Shown: positions 1-6,071, counted from the first letter of the stretch. The stretch: 10,037 nucleotides of DNA from Ruminococcaceae bacterium UBA5397 (GCA_002411615.1 DHOF01000149.1:1516-11552); one strand, 5' to 3'. Notes: a model not told the origin generated them from the letters alone. Translations and numbers: made by a program.

Positions 1-672
1 TGCAATAGAATAAATAAAAAGATAAAGAAACAGCGGGAAAAGAATGACGATAAAGCGATAATCGGCAGCCTGACTGATTCCCAGCGCGATCAGAGCAAAA
101 ATTCCCGCAAATATAAAATCAATGAGAAGATAAGCAAAGACATACGCCCACGGACTGGAATAATATAATTCCGACCACATGCTTTCTGCCGTGATACTGC
201 CATAAGGTGCGGTTGATTCGGGTTTTAGCGCCGGTAAAAACAGCGCTGCAAGCGCTAGGTTTAAAAGAAGCGGAATTACAACGGCCGTTCCTCCCGAAAG
301 AAAAGCTGCAACTGCTTTGGCGGTTAAATAATTTTTCTTTTTTGTTCGGATATAGACGTTTTTTAGGTATCCGCTTTTTCGGTCGGTAAAATAGCTGTCT
401 CCAAATGGAAGAACCGCCAAAACCGGGAGTAAAAGAAAAAAGAGAAAAGTTTCGATATCAAATACATTTCCGCCCAGCCATGCGGAGAAAAGCCACCCCG
501 GATATAAACGTGGAGAGTCCATCTTCGTGAGATACAAATCAATTTCCATTGAAGCCGGAATGACATGAAAGATAATCTGCAGCAAGCTTAAAATACTTCC
601 AATTAAAATGGAAATATAAAACATTCGGCCGTGAAACGCTCTGCCGATTTCTAATTTGATAAGTTGTTTCAT
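1..672 (-). CDS. ABC-2-like transporter permease, C-terminus cut by window edge
   Basis: Reading leftward from an ATG at 670-672, 224 codons stay open to position 1, so the C-terminus lies outside the window. The start is supported by an AAAGGGG ribosome binding site about 7 bases upstream. The protein is very hydrophobic. I place membrane segments near residues 17-38, 74-92, 118-147, 174-200 and 205-224, with an outside loop around 40-70 and 150-173. A cytoplasmic loop at about 91-118 carries the pattern D-(S)-Y-F-T-D-R-K-S-G-Y followed by a basic stretch (R-T-K-K-K-N-Y), like the 'E-R-x-x-G' loop seen in Firmicute ABC-2 family permeases. The gene begins 15 bases after the stop of the upstream anchored protein, so the two are probably cotranscribed. 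No ATPase gene is visible. The substrate cannot be told; export of a peptide or lipid, or self-immunity, would be typical. Permease-like membrane protein is fairly secure, the ABC assignment less so. Confidence 0.6.
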   Translation of the reverse strand, partial: MKQLIKLEIGRAFHGRMFYISILIGSILSLLQIIFHVIPASMEIDLYLTKMDSPRLYPGWLFSAWLGGNVFDIETFLFFLLLPVLAVLPFGDSYFTDRKSGYLKNVYIRTKKKNYLTAKAVAAFLSGGTAVVIPLLLNLALAALFLPALKPESTAPYGSITAESMWSELYYSSPWAYVFAYLLIDFIFAGIFALIALGISQAADYRFIVILFPLFLYLFIYSIA

Positions 673-687
673 ATGAAATCCCCTTTG

Positions 688-1389
688 TTACTTTAAGATA
701 ATCGCTCTGGCTGATTCGTCGATTCCATGGACAGTATATCCGGCCTGACTGACTATAAAATGAATATGAGCAAGCTTTTTAAGATGTTCGTCCGTTACGA
801 CGCTGACCAGATGAAAAGTCTCTTTGCTGTGCGCAGAAAAGACATGTCGAAAATAGTCTTTTTTTCCGGGAATAAACTCTTTCTTATTTTTATCGTAACT
901 AAAAACTTCGTCAATACTGGGGGAAACTCTTTTCTCATTTTCATCAAAGCAATGAAATTCAAAGTCATTTAAATAATATTCAATATCCTGATCGGTCGGA
1001 TTTTCGACCGTTAAATTCGTGATGAAATAATTATATTCATTGCTGAAACTGCCGTCTTTGTTGCAATTGCAATATTTAATCGTGTCCGTAATCGGAAAAC
1101 TGCCGTCGTACTGTTTTGTCGTGATAAAATCATGAACGGTAAAAAGCAGGTCATATACGGAGACAGCTTCGCCCATCGGAACCGAAATTTTAGGTTCAAA
1201 GGCGTTTACTGCTGCTTCCTCTTCACTTGCAGTTCCCGAAGCAACAGCCGACGAAGGAGCAGCGGGCTTTGTCCATAGATTGGATGCCGGTAAAAGCAGC
1301 TTGTCCTTTAAAGCAACAAATAGGATCACGATTCCCATTAGAGCAAGCAGGACCGAAAAAAGTACCGTTCTGACAACTTTTTTGGGCAT
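688..1389 (-). CDS. Membrane-anchored extracytoplasmic protein of unknown function
   Basis: I do not recognise this 233-residue protein by name. It begins with a basic N-terminus (MPKK) and one hydrophobic segment at about residues 8-27 with no lipobox cysteine, so it is probably a single-pass anchor or uncleaved signal. Residues 40-64 form an Ala/Ser/Glu-rich linker. The remainder (about 65-233) looks beta-rich; the stretch near 121-150, with N-L-T-V-E-N-P-T-D followed by F-E-F-H-C-F-D, resembles the 'interactions among neighbours' strand pattern of DUF4352-like immunoglobulin-fold domains. That is a resemblance by eye only. Three cysteines (107, 109 and 147) lie outside the membrane, two of them in a C-N-C motif. 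The ATG at 1387-1389 has an excellent AAAAAGGAGGA site at 1395-1405. The ABC permease gene follows after 15 bases, suggesting an accessory, sensing or substrate-binding role for that system. Confidence 0.7.
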   Translation of the reverse strand: MPKKVVRTVLFSVLLALMGIVILFVALKDKLLLPASNLWTKPAAPSSAVASGTASEEEAAVNAFEPKISVPMGEAVSVYDLLFTVHDFITTKQYDGSFPITDTIKYCNCNKDGSFSNEYNYFITNLTVENPTDQDIEYYLNDFEFHCFDENEKRVSPSIDEVFSYDKNKKEFIPGKKDYFRHVFSAHSKETFHLVSVVTDEHLKKLAHIHFIVSQAGYTVHGIDESARAIILK

Positions 1390-1408
1390 AAAAATCCTCC
1401 TTTTTAGT

Positions 1409-1456
1409 AAAAAATAAGAGTTGGAATTTAAAAATGATTGGTCGTTCCAGCTCTTA
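1409..1456 (-). terminator. Intrinsic terminator-like hairpin in the leader of the anchored-protein gene
   Basis: On the minus strand TAAGAGCTGGAA (1456-1445) pairs with TTCCAACTCTTA (1426-1415), giving 12 pairs including one G-U, with an 18-base loop. Six T residues follow directly (1414-1409). This is the form of an intrinsic terminator, yet it sits just 4 bases before the ribosome binding site of the gene it precedes and about 100 bases downstream of that gene's own promoter. It therefore cannot be a gene-end terminator for pepV, which lies further upstream and has its own, and is better read as an attenuator. The large loop and AU-rich ends make it only moderately stable. Confidence 0.6.
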
Positions 1457-1490
1457 CTAATGTTAAAAATGAAATGTTTTATTAGGTAAG
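1453..1490 (-). promoter_or_regulatory. Possible anti-terminator pairing in the same leader
   Basis: On the minus strand CTTACCTAAT (1490-1481) can pair with ATTAGTAAG (1461-1453) as nine pairs with one bulged C. The downstream arm shares TAAG with the 5' arm of the terminator hairpin, so the two structures exclude one another. Further upstream AAAGTTAG (1552-1545) can pair with CTACTTT (1510-1504), again with one bulge, enclosing the first part of the leader. Together these form a plausible switch. I see no match to a named riboswitch or T-box (no T-box GGUGGNACCGCG-type element). Chance pairing in AT-rich DNA remains possible. Confidence 0.35.
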
Positions 1491-1562
1491 GTTATTTATC
1501 GCTAAAGTAGGTGCGGCAGGAAAAGCAACTAAATGATAGTACTGCTAACTTTTACCATTTCA

Positions 1563-1591
1563 ATCATATCATTTCAAAAAAGTAAGTTCAA
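1563..1591 (-). promoter_or_regulatory. Sigma-A promoter for the anchored protein / permease operon
   Basis: Minus strand TTGAAC (1591-1586), 17 bases, then TATGAT (1568-1563). Each box differs from consensus at one or two positions and the spacing is ideal. Transcription would begin near 1556, giving a leader of about 167 nt before the ATG at 1389. A 10-bp palindrome, ATCATATGAT (1635-1644), lies about 45 bases upstream of the -35 and could bind a regulator, though nothing else supports that. The 1390-1764 gap between genes is fully accounted for by this promoter, the structured leader and the pepV terminator; I see no gene in it. Confidence 0.65.
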
Positions 1592-1672
1592 TGCTCATAT
1601 TATACAAATAAATACTTTGATATTTGTTGCATAGATCATATGATGTCGAAGTATCTGTGTATTTTTTAAGCA

Positions 1673-1716
1673 ATAAAATAAAAAAAGAGACACCGATTTT
1701 AGTCGATGTCTCTTTT
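1673..1716 (-). terminator. Intrinsic terminator after pepV
   Basis: On the minus strand a 14-bp stem pairs AAAAGAGACATCGA (1716-1703) with TCGGTGTCTCTTTT (1696-1683), one G-U, across a 6-base loop. It is followed by a T-rich tail (1686-1673). The hairpin begins 48 bases past the pepV stop codon. In plus-strand RNA the G-U becomes a C-A mismatch, so the element favours the minus-strand transcript. It separates the SGNH-pepV unit from the operon to its left. Confidence 0.9.
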
Positions 1717-1764
1717 AATTTTATAAATATTTGAAATTGTTTGGATTTATCAAGAAAGAACCGT

Positions 1765-3144
1765 TTATGGTTTTGTAGCCATCAAATACATCGTTTCCAT
1801 ACAGATTTCGGCATGCTTCATAAAATATGTAAGATCAATATTTTCGTTGGAATTATGCAGACGACGATCCCCTTCTTCGGGGAAGAAGGGCCCAAAAGCA
1901 ACACCGCGTCCATGAAGCTCGCGGGCATAAGTGCCGCCTCCAGTTGCATATAAAGCAGGATTTTCCCCCATTACATGAGCGTATCCTTCTTTAAGCAGTT
2001 CGATAAAAGGTGCATCTTCTGGAATGAAGAGCGGTTCAGAATTGCCATGAATTTTGCAGGCAATTCCATATCCGGCTGCTGTAGCGGTAATTGATTTTGC
2101 AATCGTTTTTCCATCAGCAGTCACTGGATAACGAATATCAATGCCAGCGGAAGAAATACGGTTGTCGATGTGCAGAATTCCTAGATTCAGTGTAAGAGGA
2201 CCGCTTTGCACATCACTCTGCCGGATCTTCAAAGAGTTGCCGTTTGTTTCGAGACCAATGGTATTTTTAACAAAGGTGAGAAGAGAGCCTAGTTCTTGAT
2301 CTGAAAATACTTTCCCTAAGAGTAAAGCAAGATGTGCAGCGGCATTTTTGCCTTCCTGCGGCTGCATGGCATGGCAGGAGAGCCCTTTGGCGGAAATATG
2401 CAATCCATCTTCCTTTTCTGAAGATGAAAAAGTGCTGCTGTCTTTTTGCACTAAAGTTTTCAGAGTCTCTTTTTGTTCGGCAGAGCAGTTAATCGTTGCT
2501 TCTGCATGACAGGGAACAGCATTGACCACGGTCCCTGCATCGAAAGAGGTAACAACAGTGCTGTCATTTTCTACAATCAGGTCCAGACGTAAAATCCCTT
2601 TTTCACGGTTGCAGATTCCATATTCACTGTCGGGAGTAAAAGCAAATACCGGCATTTCCTGCTTCTTAAAATACATTTCAAGATCATTGCTGGCAATTTC
2701 TTCTCCGGAACCAAAAATGACCCGCAGACGGCGCTGCGTTTCGACGCCGGCGTCTTTTAGAGCTTTTAGACAGTATAGAGCTACAACGGCAGCACCTTTA
2801 TCATCGGCAACTCCTCTGCCGTATAGATGATTGTCCCGCAGAATGGTGGTAAACGGATCAGTATCCCAACATTCACCAGCAGGAACAACGTCAATATGAA
2901 CAAGAACTGCTGCAGAGTCCGCTCCTGTACCATATTCTGCATGACCGGCATAGTTGTCAACATTGGCAGTTTGCAGGCCCATCTCTTTTGCACGGGTCAG
3001 AATTTTTTGCAGGGCGGCAGCGGGCAGTTTCCCAAAAGGCATATCAGGTTCTGGTTTACCGACAACCGAAGGAATTGCGACAAGTTCCTTCAGATCTTGA
3101 AGAATTTCTTCCTGATAGTTAAGAATTTGTTTGCCGAATTGCAT
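1765..3144 (-). CDS. pepV: PepV-type dipeptidase (M20 family zinc peptidase)
   Basis: This 459-residue protein has the length and full motif set of PepV (Xaa-His/carnosinase-like dipeptidase), a cytosolic di-zinc enzyme that hydrolyses dipeptides. By eye alignment with the known Lactobacillus enzyme the metal ligands are His83 (in V-H-I-D-V-V-P-A-G), Asp115 (V-A-D-D-K-G), Glu149 (S-G-E-E), Asp172 (P-D-S-E) and His430, with catalytic Asp85 and Glu148. The transition-state residues appear as Asn208, His258 (S-C-H-A-M) and Arg338. The lid domain lies at about 185-375. No signal peptide is present. The ATG at 3142-3144 has an AAAGGGAGA site 8-9 bases upstream. It follows the SGNH hydrolase by 110 bases with its own promoter and no clear terminator between, so read-through is possible. 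Peptide salvage is the likely role. Nothing is missing or broken. Confidence 0.93.
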   Translation of the reverse strand: MQFGKQILNYQEEILQDLKELVAIPSVVGKPEPDMPFGKLPAAALQKILTRAKEMGLQTANVDNYAGHAEYGTGADSAAVLVHIDVVPAGECWDTDPFTTILRDNHLYGRGVADDKGAAVVALYCLKALKDAGVETQRRLRVIFGSGEEIASNDLEMYFKKQEMPVFAFTPDSEYGICNREKGILRLDLIVENDSTVVTSFDAGTVVNAVPCHAEATINCSAEQKETLKTLVQKDSSTFSSSEKEDGLHISAKGLSCHAMQPQEGKNAAAHLALLLGKVFSDQELGSLLTFVKNTIGLETNGNSLKIRQSDVQSGPLTLNLGILHIDNRISSAGIDIRYPVTADGKTIAKSITATAAGYGIACKIHGNSEPLFIPEDAPFIELLKEGYAHVMGENPALYATGGGTYARELHGRGVAFGPFFPEEGDRRLHNSNENIDLTYFMKHAEICMETMYLMATKP

Positions 3145-3193
3145 TTTCTGTTCTCCCTTTCAAGAAAAGATTTTTATAATATTAATCTTTCTC

Positions 3194-3222
3194 ATTATAC
3201 CATATTTTTTAGGACATGTATC
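3194..3222 (-). promoter_or_regulatory. Candidate promoter for pepV
   Basis: Minus strand has a perfect TATAAT (3199-3194) preceded by TGG, an extended -10, with GATACA 17 bases further upstream (3222-3217) as a weak -35. The start site would fall near 3187, about 43 bases before the pepV ATG. The element lies in the 110-base gap after the SGNH hydrolase gene; no convincing terminator is seen in that gap. Confidence 0.6.
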
Positions 3223-3254
3223 ATATCGGGGAGATCGAAAATGATTTTTATTTT

Positions 3255-3974
3255 TTAGGCAAATGCAAGTTGTGAAGAATGAAATCCATGAGCATTAGAC
3301 ATGTTTAATTGCTGATCAATTTCATCTGCAATCAGTCGATGTCCCTTTTCATTTGGATGAATTCCATCCGCGCAGAGGAGGTCTTGATAGTTTTCCTTTT
3401 GTAAAAATGCGCTGCTGATGTCAATGAGAGAAAGATGTTGTTCCAAAGCAATACGACATACGGCGAGGTTATACATTTCATGCCAGCGATAGATGAATTC
3501 TACATCTCCAAGATAATCCAGAATTGCTTGTGCGTCTAAATTACGAGAAATCCATGAAAAATACCGTGGAGCGTAAATCGGCGGCAGTGTCATTAAGACT
3601 GGAGTGCCTCCGGATTCTTTGATTTCAATGACTAGCTGGCGATAGGTTTCTGAAAATTCGGTAAGTGGTGTTTTAGGCAGATGAGTGCCTTTGGGATCAG
3701 CAGCGACCTGGTCCCATGAAAGATCGCAGTCATTTCCGCCGTATTCTAAAATGACAGCATCATAATGAGAAAGTTCAGCCAGATGCTTTTCGATTGAAAG
3801 TTTCCCCTGTTTAATAGTGCAGCCAAAATGAGAATAATTTTTAATTTGAATTCCATCTCTTGCTCCGATTAAATTAGAGAACCGATTCTTTAAAAGCAAA
3901 TATTTTTCTTTTACGGCATCGAAAGCAATGCCCTTTGCAACAGAATCTCCAAAAATACAAACACTAGGTGCCAT
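3255..3974 (-). CDS. SGNH/GDSL-family hydrolase, cytosolic
   Basis: A 239-residue serine esterase/lipase-type hydrolase. All four family blocks are visible: block I F-G-D-S (nucleophile Ser11), block II Gly51 (H-F-G-C-T), block III G-G-N-D (79-82, oxyanion-hole Asn81) and block V D-G-I-H-P-N (Asp203, His206). There is no signal peptide or membrane segment, so it should act in the cytoplasm; most characterised members remove acyl or acetyl groups from lipids, sugars or cell-wall precursors. The substrate cannot be read from sequence. The ATG at 3972-3974 has an AAAGGAGG site at 7 bases. It is the first gene of a probable unit with pepV and is divergent from ldh. Its promoter is unusually close to consensus and overlaps two inverted repeats, suggesting control by a repressor. 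The C-terminal tail after about residue 224 (N-M-S-N-A-H-G-F) is outside the domain. Confidence 0.85.
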   Translation of the reverse strand: MAPSVCIFGDSVAKGIAFDAVKEKYLLLKNRFSNLIGARDGIQIKNYSHFGCTIKQGKLSIEKHLAELSHYDAVILEYGGNDCDLSWDQVAADPKGTHLPKTPLTEFSETYRQLVIEIKESGGTPVLMTLPPIYAPRYFSWISRNLDAQAILDYLGDVEFIYRWHEMYNLAVCRIALEQHLSLIDISSAFLQKENYQDLLCADGIHPNEKGHRLIADEIDQQLNMSNAHGFHSSQLAFA

Positions 3975-4024
3975 GATAATTCCTCCTTTAAGAAGAGAAA
4001 GAAATAAGTTTTTAAAATAACGTA

Positions 4025-4045
4025 ATGTAGTTTTTAATACTACAT
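4025..4045. promoter_or_regulatory. 21-bp inverted repeat at the SGNH start site (operator-like)
   Basis: ATGTAGT, a 7-base spacer, then ACTACAT: perfect 7-bp arms. On the minus strand it begins 4 bases after the -10 box and covers the predicted start site near 4042. A dimeric repressor bound here would block the SGNH promoter. The half-site does not match an operator that I can name with confidence. Confidence 0.5.
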
Positions 4046-4048
4046 ATC

Positions 4049-4077
4049 ATAATAATCGCTACTTGATAGAATGTCAA
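4049..4077 (-). promoter_or_regulatory. Strong sigma-A promoter for the SGNH hydrolase gene
   Basis: Minus strand shows a perfect TTGACA (4077-4072), a 17-base spacer and TATTAT (4054-4049). The start site would lie near 4042, giving a leader of about 68 nt. Both flanking inverted repeats (4025-4045 and 4060-4080) touch it: the -35 lies inside the second repeat. Confidence 0.75.
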
Positions 4078-4080
4078 GTA
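4060..4080. promoter_or_regulatory. 21-bp inverted repeat over the SGNH -35 box (operator-like)
   Basis: TACTTGA, a 7-base spacer, then TCAAGTA: perfect 7-bp arms. It encloses the -35 hexamer of the minus-strand promoter. Its centre is 35 bases from the centre of the other inverted repeat, and the arm and spacer lengths are the same, though the arm sequences differ. It also lies about 30 bases upstream of the first candidate ldh promoter, so a bound protein could affect both directions. Confidence 0.5.
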
Positions 4081-4105
4081 AAGACCAAAATATTCATAAG
4101 AAGTT

Positions 4106-4134
4106 TTTGTTTACTGATAAAGTCCTGTTATGAT
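4106..4134 (+). promoter_or_regulatory. Candidate distal promoter for ldh
   Basis: TATGAT (4129-4134) preceded by TGT as an extended -10, with TTTGTT (4106-4111) 17 bases or TTGTTT (4107-4112) 16 bases upstream. The start site would be near 4141, giving a leader of about 74 nt. It competes with a second candidate closer to the gene. Confidence 0.5.
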
Positions 4135-4161
4135 GTACGAAAACAAAAAATGGCTTAAACT

Positions 4162-4190
4162 TTCATAAATAAATCGAAAATTGCTATACT
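4162..4190 (+). promoter_or_regulatory. Candidate proximal promoter for ldh
   Basis: TATACT (4185-4190) preceded by TGC (extended -10), with TTCATA (4162-4167) at 17-base spacing. Transcription would begin near 4197, leaving only about 18 bases including most of the ribosome binding site. This is short but workable; the sequence alone does not decide between this and the distal candidate. Confidence 0.4.
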
Positions 4191-4214
4191 AACTAAAAAA
4201 GGAGAAAATTTTGT

Positions 4215-5159
4215 ATGACGGATTTTCATAAATGTGCGATTGTCGGCTGCGGATTTGTAGGTTCAAGCATTGCTTTTTCTTTGCTGGAGAGTGGGCTTTT
4301 TCGTGAAATGATTTTAATTGATATTAATCGGGAAAAAGCACAGGGAGAGGCAATGGATCTCGGTCATAGTATTCCATTTACAAAACCGATGGAGATTGCA
4401 GCAGGGGAGTGGCAGGATTTAAAAGGGGCTGGAATTGTTATTATTGCTGCAGGTGCTAATCAAAAACCTGGAGAAAGTCGAGCTGATCTTGCACATAAAA
4501 ATCTTCAGATTTTTCGAGAGATGATTCCAAAAATCACGCAGTATAATCAAAATGGGATTTTGCTGATTGTAAGCAATCCAGTAGATATTTTGACCTATGC
4601 AGCTCTGCAATATTCAGGCTTTTCTAAAGAACATGTTTTTGGAAGCGGAACGGTGCTGGATACTGCACGGTTAAAATATTTACTTGGGAAAAAGCTGTCT
4701 TTGGATCCAAGGGTAGTTCATGCTTTTATTATTGGAGAGCATGGGGACAGTGAACTGCCTGTTTGGAGCAGTGCAAATATTTCGGGGATTGATTTAAAAG
4801 ATTACTGTGCAGCGACAGGGGAGACCTTAAAAGATTCAGACTTTGAAAATTTATATCGAGAAGTGCGGGACAGTGCTTATCAGATTATTCAGAAAAAAGG
4901 TGCCACCTATTATGGAATTGCAAGCAGCTGCCGCAGAATTTGTGAAAGCATTGTGCGTGATGAGCACAGTATTCTACCGGTGAGCACTTTTATTGATGGA
5001 CATTATGGATTATCCGATATTTGCATGGGAGTTCCGGCGATTCTCAGCAGTAAAGGGGTAGAGCGAGTACTGGATATTCCGTTAAATGAGGACGAGCAAA
5101 AACTTTTGATTCAATCTGCATCGGCAGTGCAAAAAATTCTTCGTGAGGATTGCTGCTGA
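4215..5159 (+). CDS. ldh: NAD-dependent L-lactate dehydrogenase
   Basis: A 314-residue enzyme of the lactate/malate dehydrogenase family, which interconverts pyruvate plus NADH and L-lactate plus NAD+ in the cytoplasm. The NAD-binding loop G-C-G-F-V-G is at 11-16 with Asp36 ending the second strand. Gln83 in N-Q-K-P-G-E is the residue that marks lactate rather than malate specificity (Arg in malate enzymes). Arg89, Asp149, Arg152 (D-T-A-R) and catalytic His176 (G-E-H-G-D-S) are all present. At the allosteric fructose-1,6-bisphosphate site His169 is kept but the usual Arg two residues after Arg152 is Lys154, so activation may be altered; that is inference. The ATG at 4215 follows an AAAAAAGGAG site (4195-4204). 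It stands alone, divergent from the SGNH gene and convergent with the rnf operon. A related 2-hydroxyacid dehydrogenase is a less likely alternative. Confidence 0.93.
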   Translation: MTDFHKCAIVGCGFVGSSIAFSLLESGLFREMILIDINREKAQGEAMDLGHSIPFTKPMEIAAGEWQDLKGAGIVIIAAGANQKPGESRADLAHKNLQIFREMIPKITQYNQNGILLIVSNPVDILTYAALQYSGFSKEHVFGSGTVLDTARLKYLLGKKLSLDPRVVHAFIIGEHGDSELPVWSSANISGIDLKDYCAATGETLKDSDFENLYREVRDSAYQIIQKKGATYYGIASSCRRICESIVRDEHSILPVSTFIDGHYGLSDICMGVPAILSSKGVERVLDIPLNEDEQKLLIQSASAVQKILREDCC

Positions 5160-5178
5160 TAATCATAGGGAGTCAAAT

Positions 5179-5215
5179 CCTTTTGTTTGCATAAAAAAGC
5201 GCAAAAGGTATTTTT
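5179..5215 (+). terminator. Weak intrinsic terminator after ldh
   Basis: CCTTTTG (5179-5185) pairs with CAAAAGG (5202-5208), with a further GC/GC pair inside, followed after two bases by five T residues (5211-5215). The stem is only 7 bp and AT-rich, so it probably acts together with the stronger hairpin immediately downstream at 5223-5258. Confidence 0.45.
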
Positions 5216-5222
5216 AAATAGC

Positions 5223-5258
5223 AAAAAGCCGTTTGGAAAAATTTCCAAACGACTTTTT
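5223..5258. terminator. Bidirectional terminator between ldh and the rnf operon
   Basis: A near-perfect inverted repeat: AAAAAGCCGTTTGGAAA (5223-5239) against TTTCCAAACGACTTTTT (5242-5258), one mismatch. In minus-strand RNA the odd position is a G-U pair; in plus-strand RNA it is C-A. The flanking A and T runs give a U-tract in either direction. It begins 18 bases beyond the rnfB stop and 64 bases beyond the ldh stop, so it serves both converging transcripts. Confidence 0.88.
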
Positions 5259-5276
5259 TATAAAATTAAGAAAGAA

Positions 5277-6071
5277 TCAAACATCCATCATCTTTAAGCA
5301 ATGTCGAGGACAAACTTCAATACAGGCACCGCAGCCTATACATTTGGAAGGATCAACAATCGCATGGAATTTATCGACTTTAATTGCTCCTTGTGGGCAT
5401 GTTTTAACGCATTTCATGCAGCCAATACAGCCAACTTTGCAGACTTTCATAACCATTGGACCTTTGTCACAGTTCTGGCAAAGGTTAACTGCCTGCTTCT
5501 TTTTAGGAACCATATCGATCAAATGCTTCGGGCATGCTTTTACACACATGGTACAGCCTTTGCAGCGGGTAGGATCAACACGCGCAACGCCGTTGCAAAC
5601 CTCAATGGCATCGTATTGGCAGGCATTTACGCAGTCGCCGATTCCCATACATCCATATTCGCAGTCAGCAACGCCTCCTGCAACAATATTAGCAGCTGCA
5701 CAGGATTCAATTCCTTCATAAACAACCTTGTTCTGGGTGTTGTCGTTACTTCCGAGGCAATGAACGACAGCTACTTTTTCTTCTACCGTACCAGTATTGC
5801 CGCCGAGAATTTTGGCCGTAGCTGCTGCAACAGCAGCACCGCCAGGAGCACAAAGTCCGGGTTGTGCTTTCCCTTTTGCTAAAGCGGCAGCATAGCCGTC
5901 GCAGCCGGAAAATCCGCAGGCGCCGCAGTTTGCACCGGGCAGAACGTCACGAATTTCAATTTCTTTTTCGTCTTTTGGAACGGCCATAATGATAGAAGCG
6001 ATTGCCAAAACAACACCGCACAAAATACCGATTCCGGCGACTAAAACAATTGGGAATGTAATATCATTCAT
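5277..6071 (-). CDS. rnfB: Rnf complex iron-sulfur subunit RnfB
   Basis: RnfB (264 residues) is the likely entry point for electrons from reduced ferredoxin into the membrane-bound Rnf ferredoxin:NAD+ oxidoreductase. One N-terminal membrane helix spans about residues 6-31. A 4Fe-4S domain follows with Cys49, 52, 57 and 74 (C-G-A-C-G-F-S-G-C). Next comes a cysteine-rich ferredoxin part: Cys137/141/147/151, Cys170/173/176/180, Cys215/218/221/225 and Cys244/247/250/254, with additional Cys198, 201 and 211 between. No motif is broken. The ATG at 6069-6071 uses an AAGGAGGG site that overlaps the rnfA stop codon, indicating coupled translation. It is the last gene of the operon, as is usual in Clostridia, and is followed by the shared terminator. 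Confidence 0.95.
   Translation of the reverse strand: MNDITFPIVLVAGIGILCGVVLAIASIIMAVPKDEKEIEIRDVLPGANCGACGFSGCDGYAAALAKGKAQPGLCAPGGAAVAAATAKILGGNTGTVEEKVAVVHCLGSNDNTQNKVVYEGIESCAAANIVAGGVADCEYGCMGIGDCVNACQYDAIEVCNGVARVDPTRCKGCTMCVKACPKHLIDMVPKKKQAVNLCQNCDKGPMVMKVCKVGCIGCMKCVKTCPQGAIKVDKFHAIVDPSKCIGCGACIEVCPRHCLKMMDV

Noticed and set aside
363..566. A 67-codon minus-strand frame
   Set aside because: It is an out-of-frame shadow inside the permease gene, whose own frame is open from 672 to the window edge with membrane-protein composition and a good ribosome binding site.
1486..1536. A short plus-strand stretch with coding-like codons (reads V-R-L-F-I-A-K-V-G-A-A-G-K-A-T-K then stop)
   Set aside because: Only 16 codons between stops, with no start codon or ribosome binding site. 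It could be a relic of a gene end, but the same DNA is better explained as the structured minus-strand leader.
1529..1558. A 9-codon minus-strand frame (M-V-K-V-S-S-T-I-I) as a leader peptide for attenuation
   Set aside because: Its ATG lies at or next to the predicted transcription start with no ribosome binding site, and there is no run of one amino acid's codons.
3215..3254. A possible terminator after the SGNH gene
   Set aside because: The sequence around the GATCTCC/GGGGAGATC stretch does not form a symmetric stem followed by a T run on the minus strand.
2827..3258. A 143-codon plus-strand open frame crossing the pepV start and its promoter
   Set aside because: It runs antisense through the conserved N-terminus of pepV and the intergenic promoter and shows no family motif.
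5301..5882. A 193-codon open frame on the plus strand, and a second overlapping one at 5233-5721
   Set aside because: Both lie antisense to rnfB, whose cysteine motifs are unmistakable. Neither has a ribosome binding site or recognisable domain; they are by-products of the codon pattern of rnfB.
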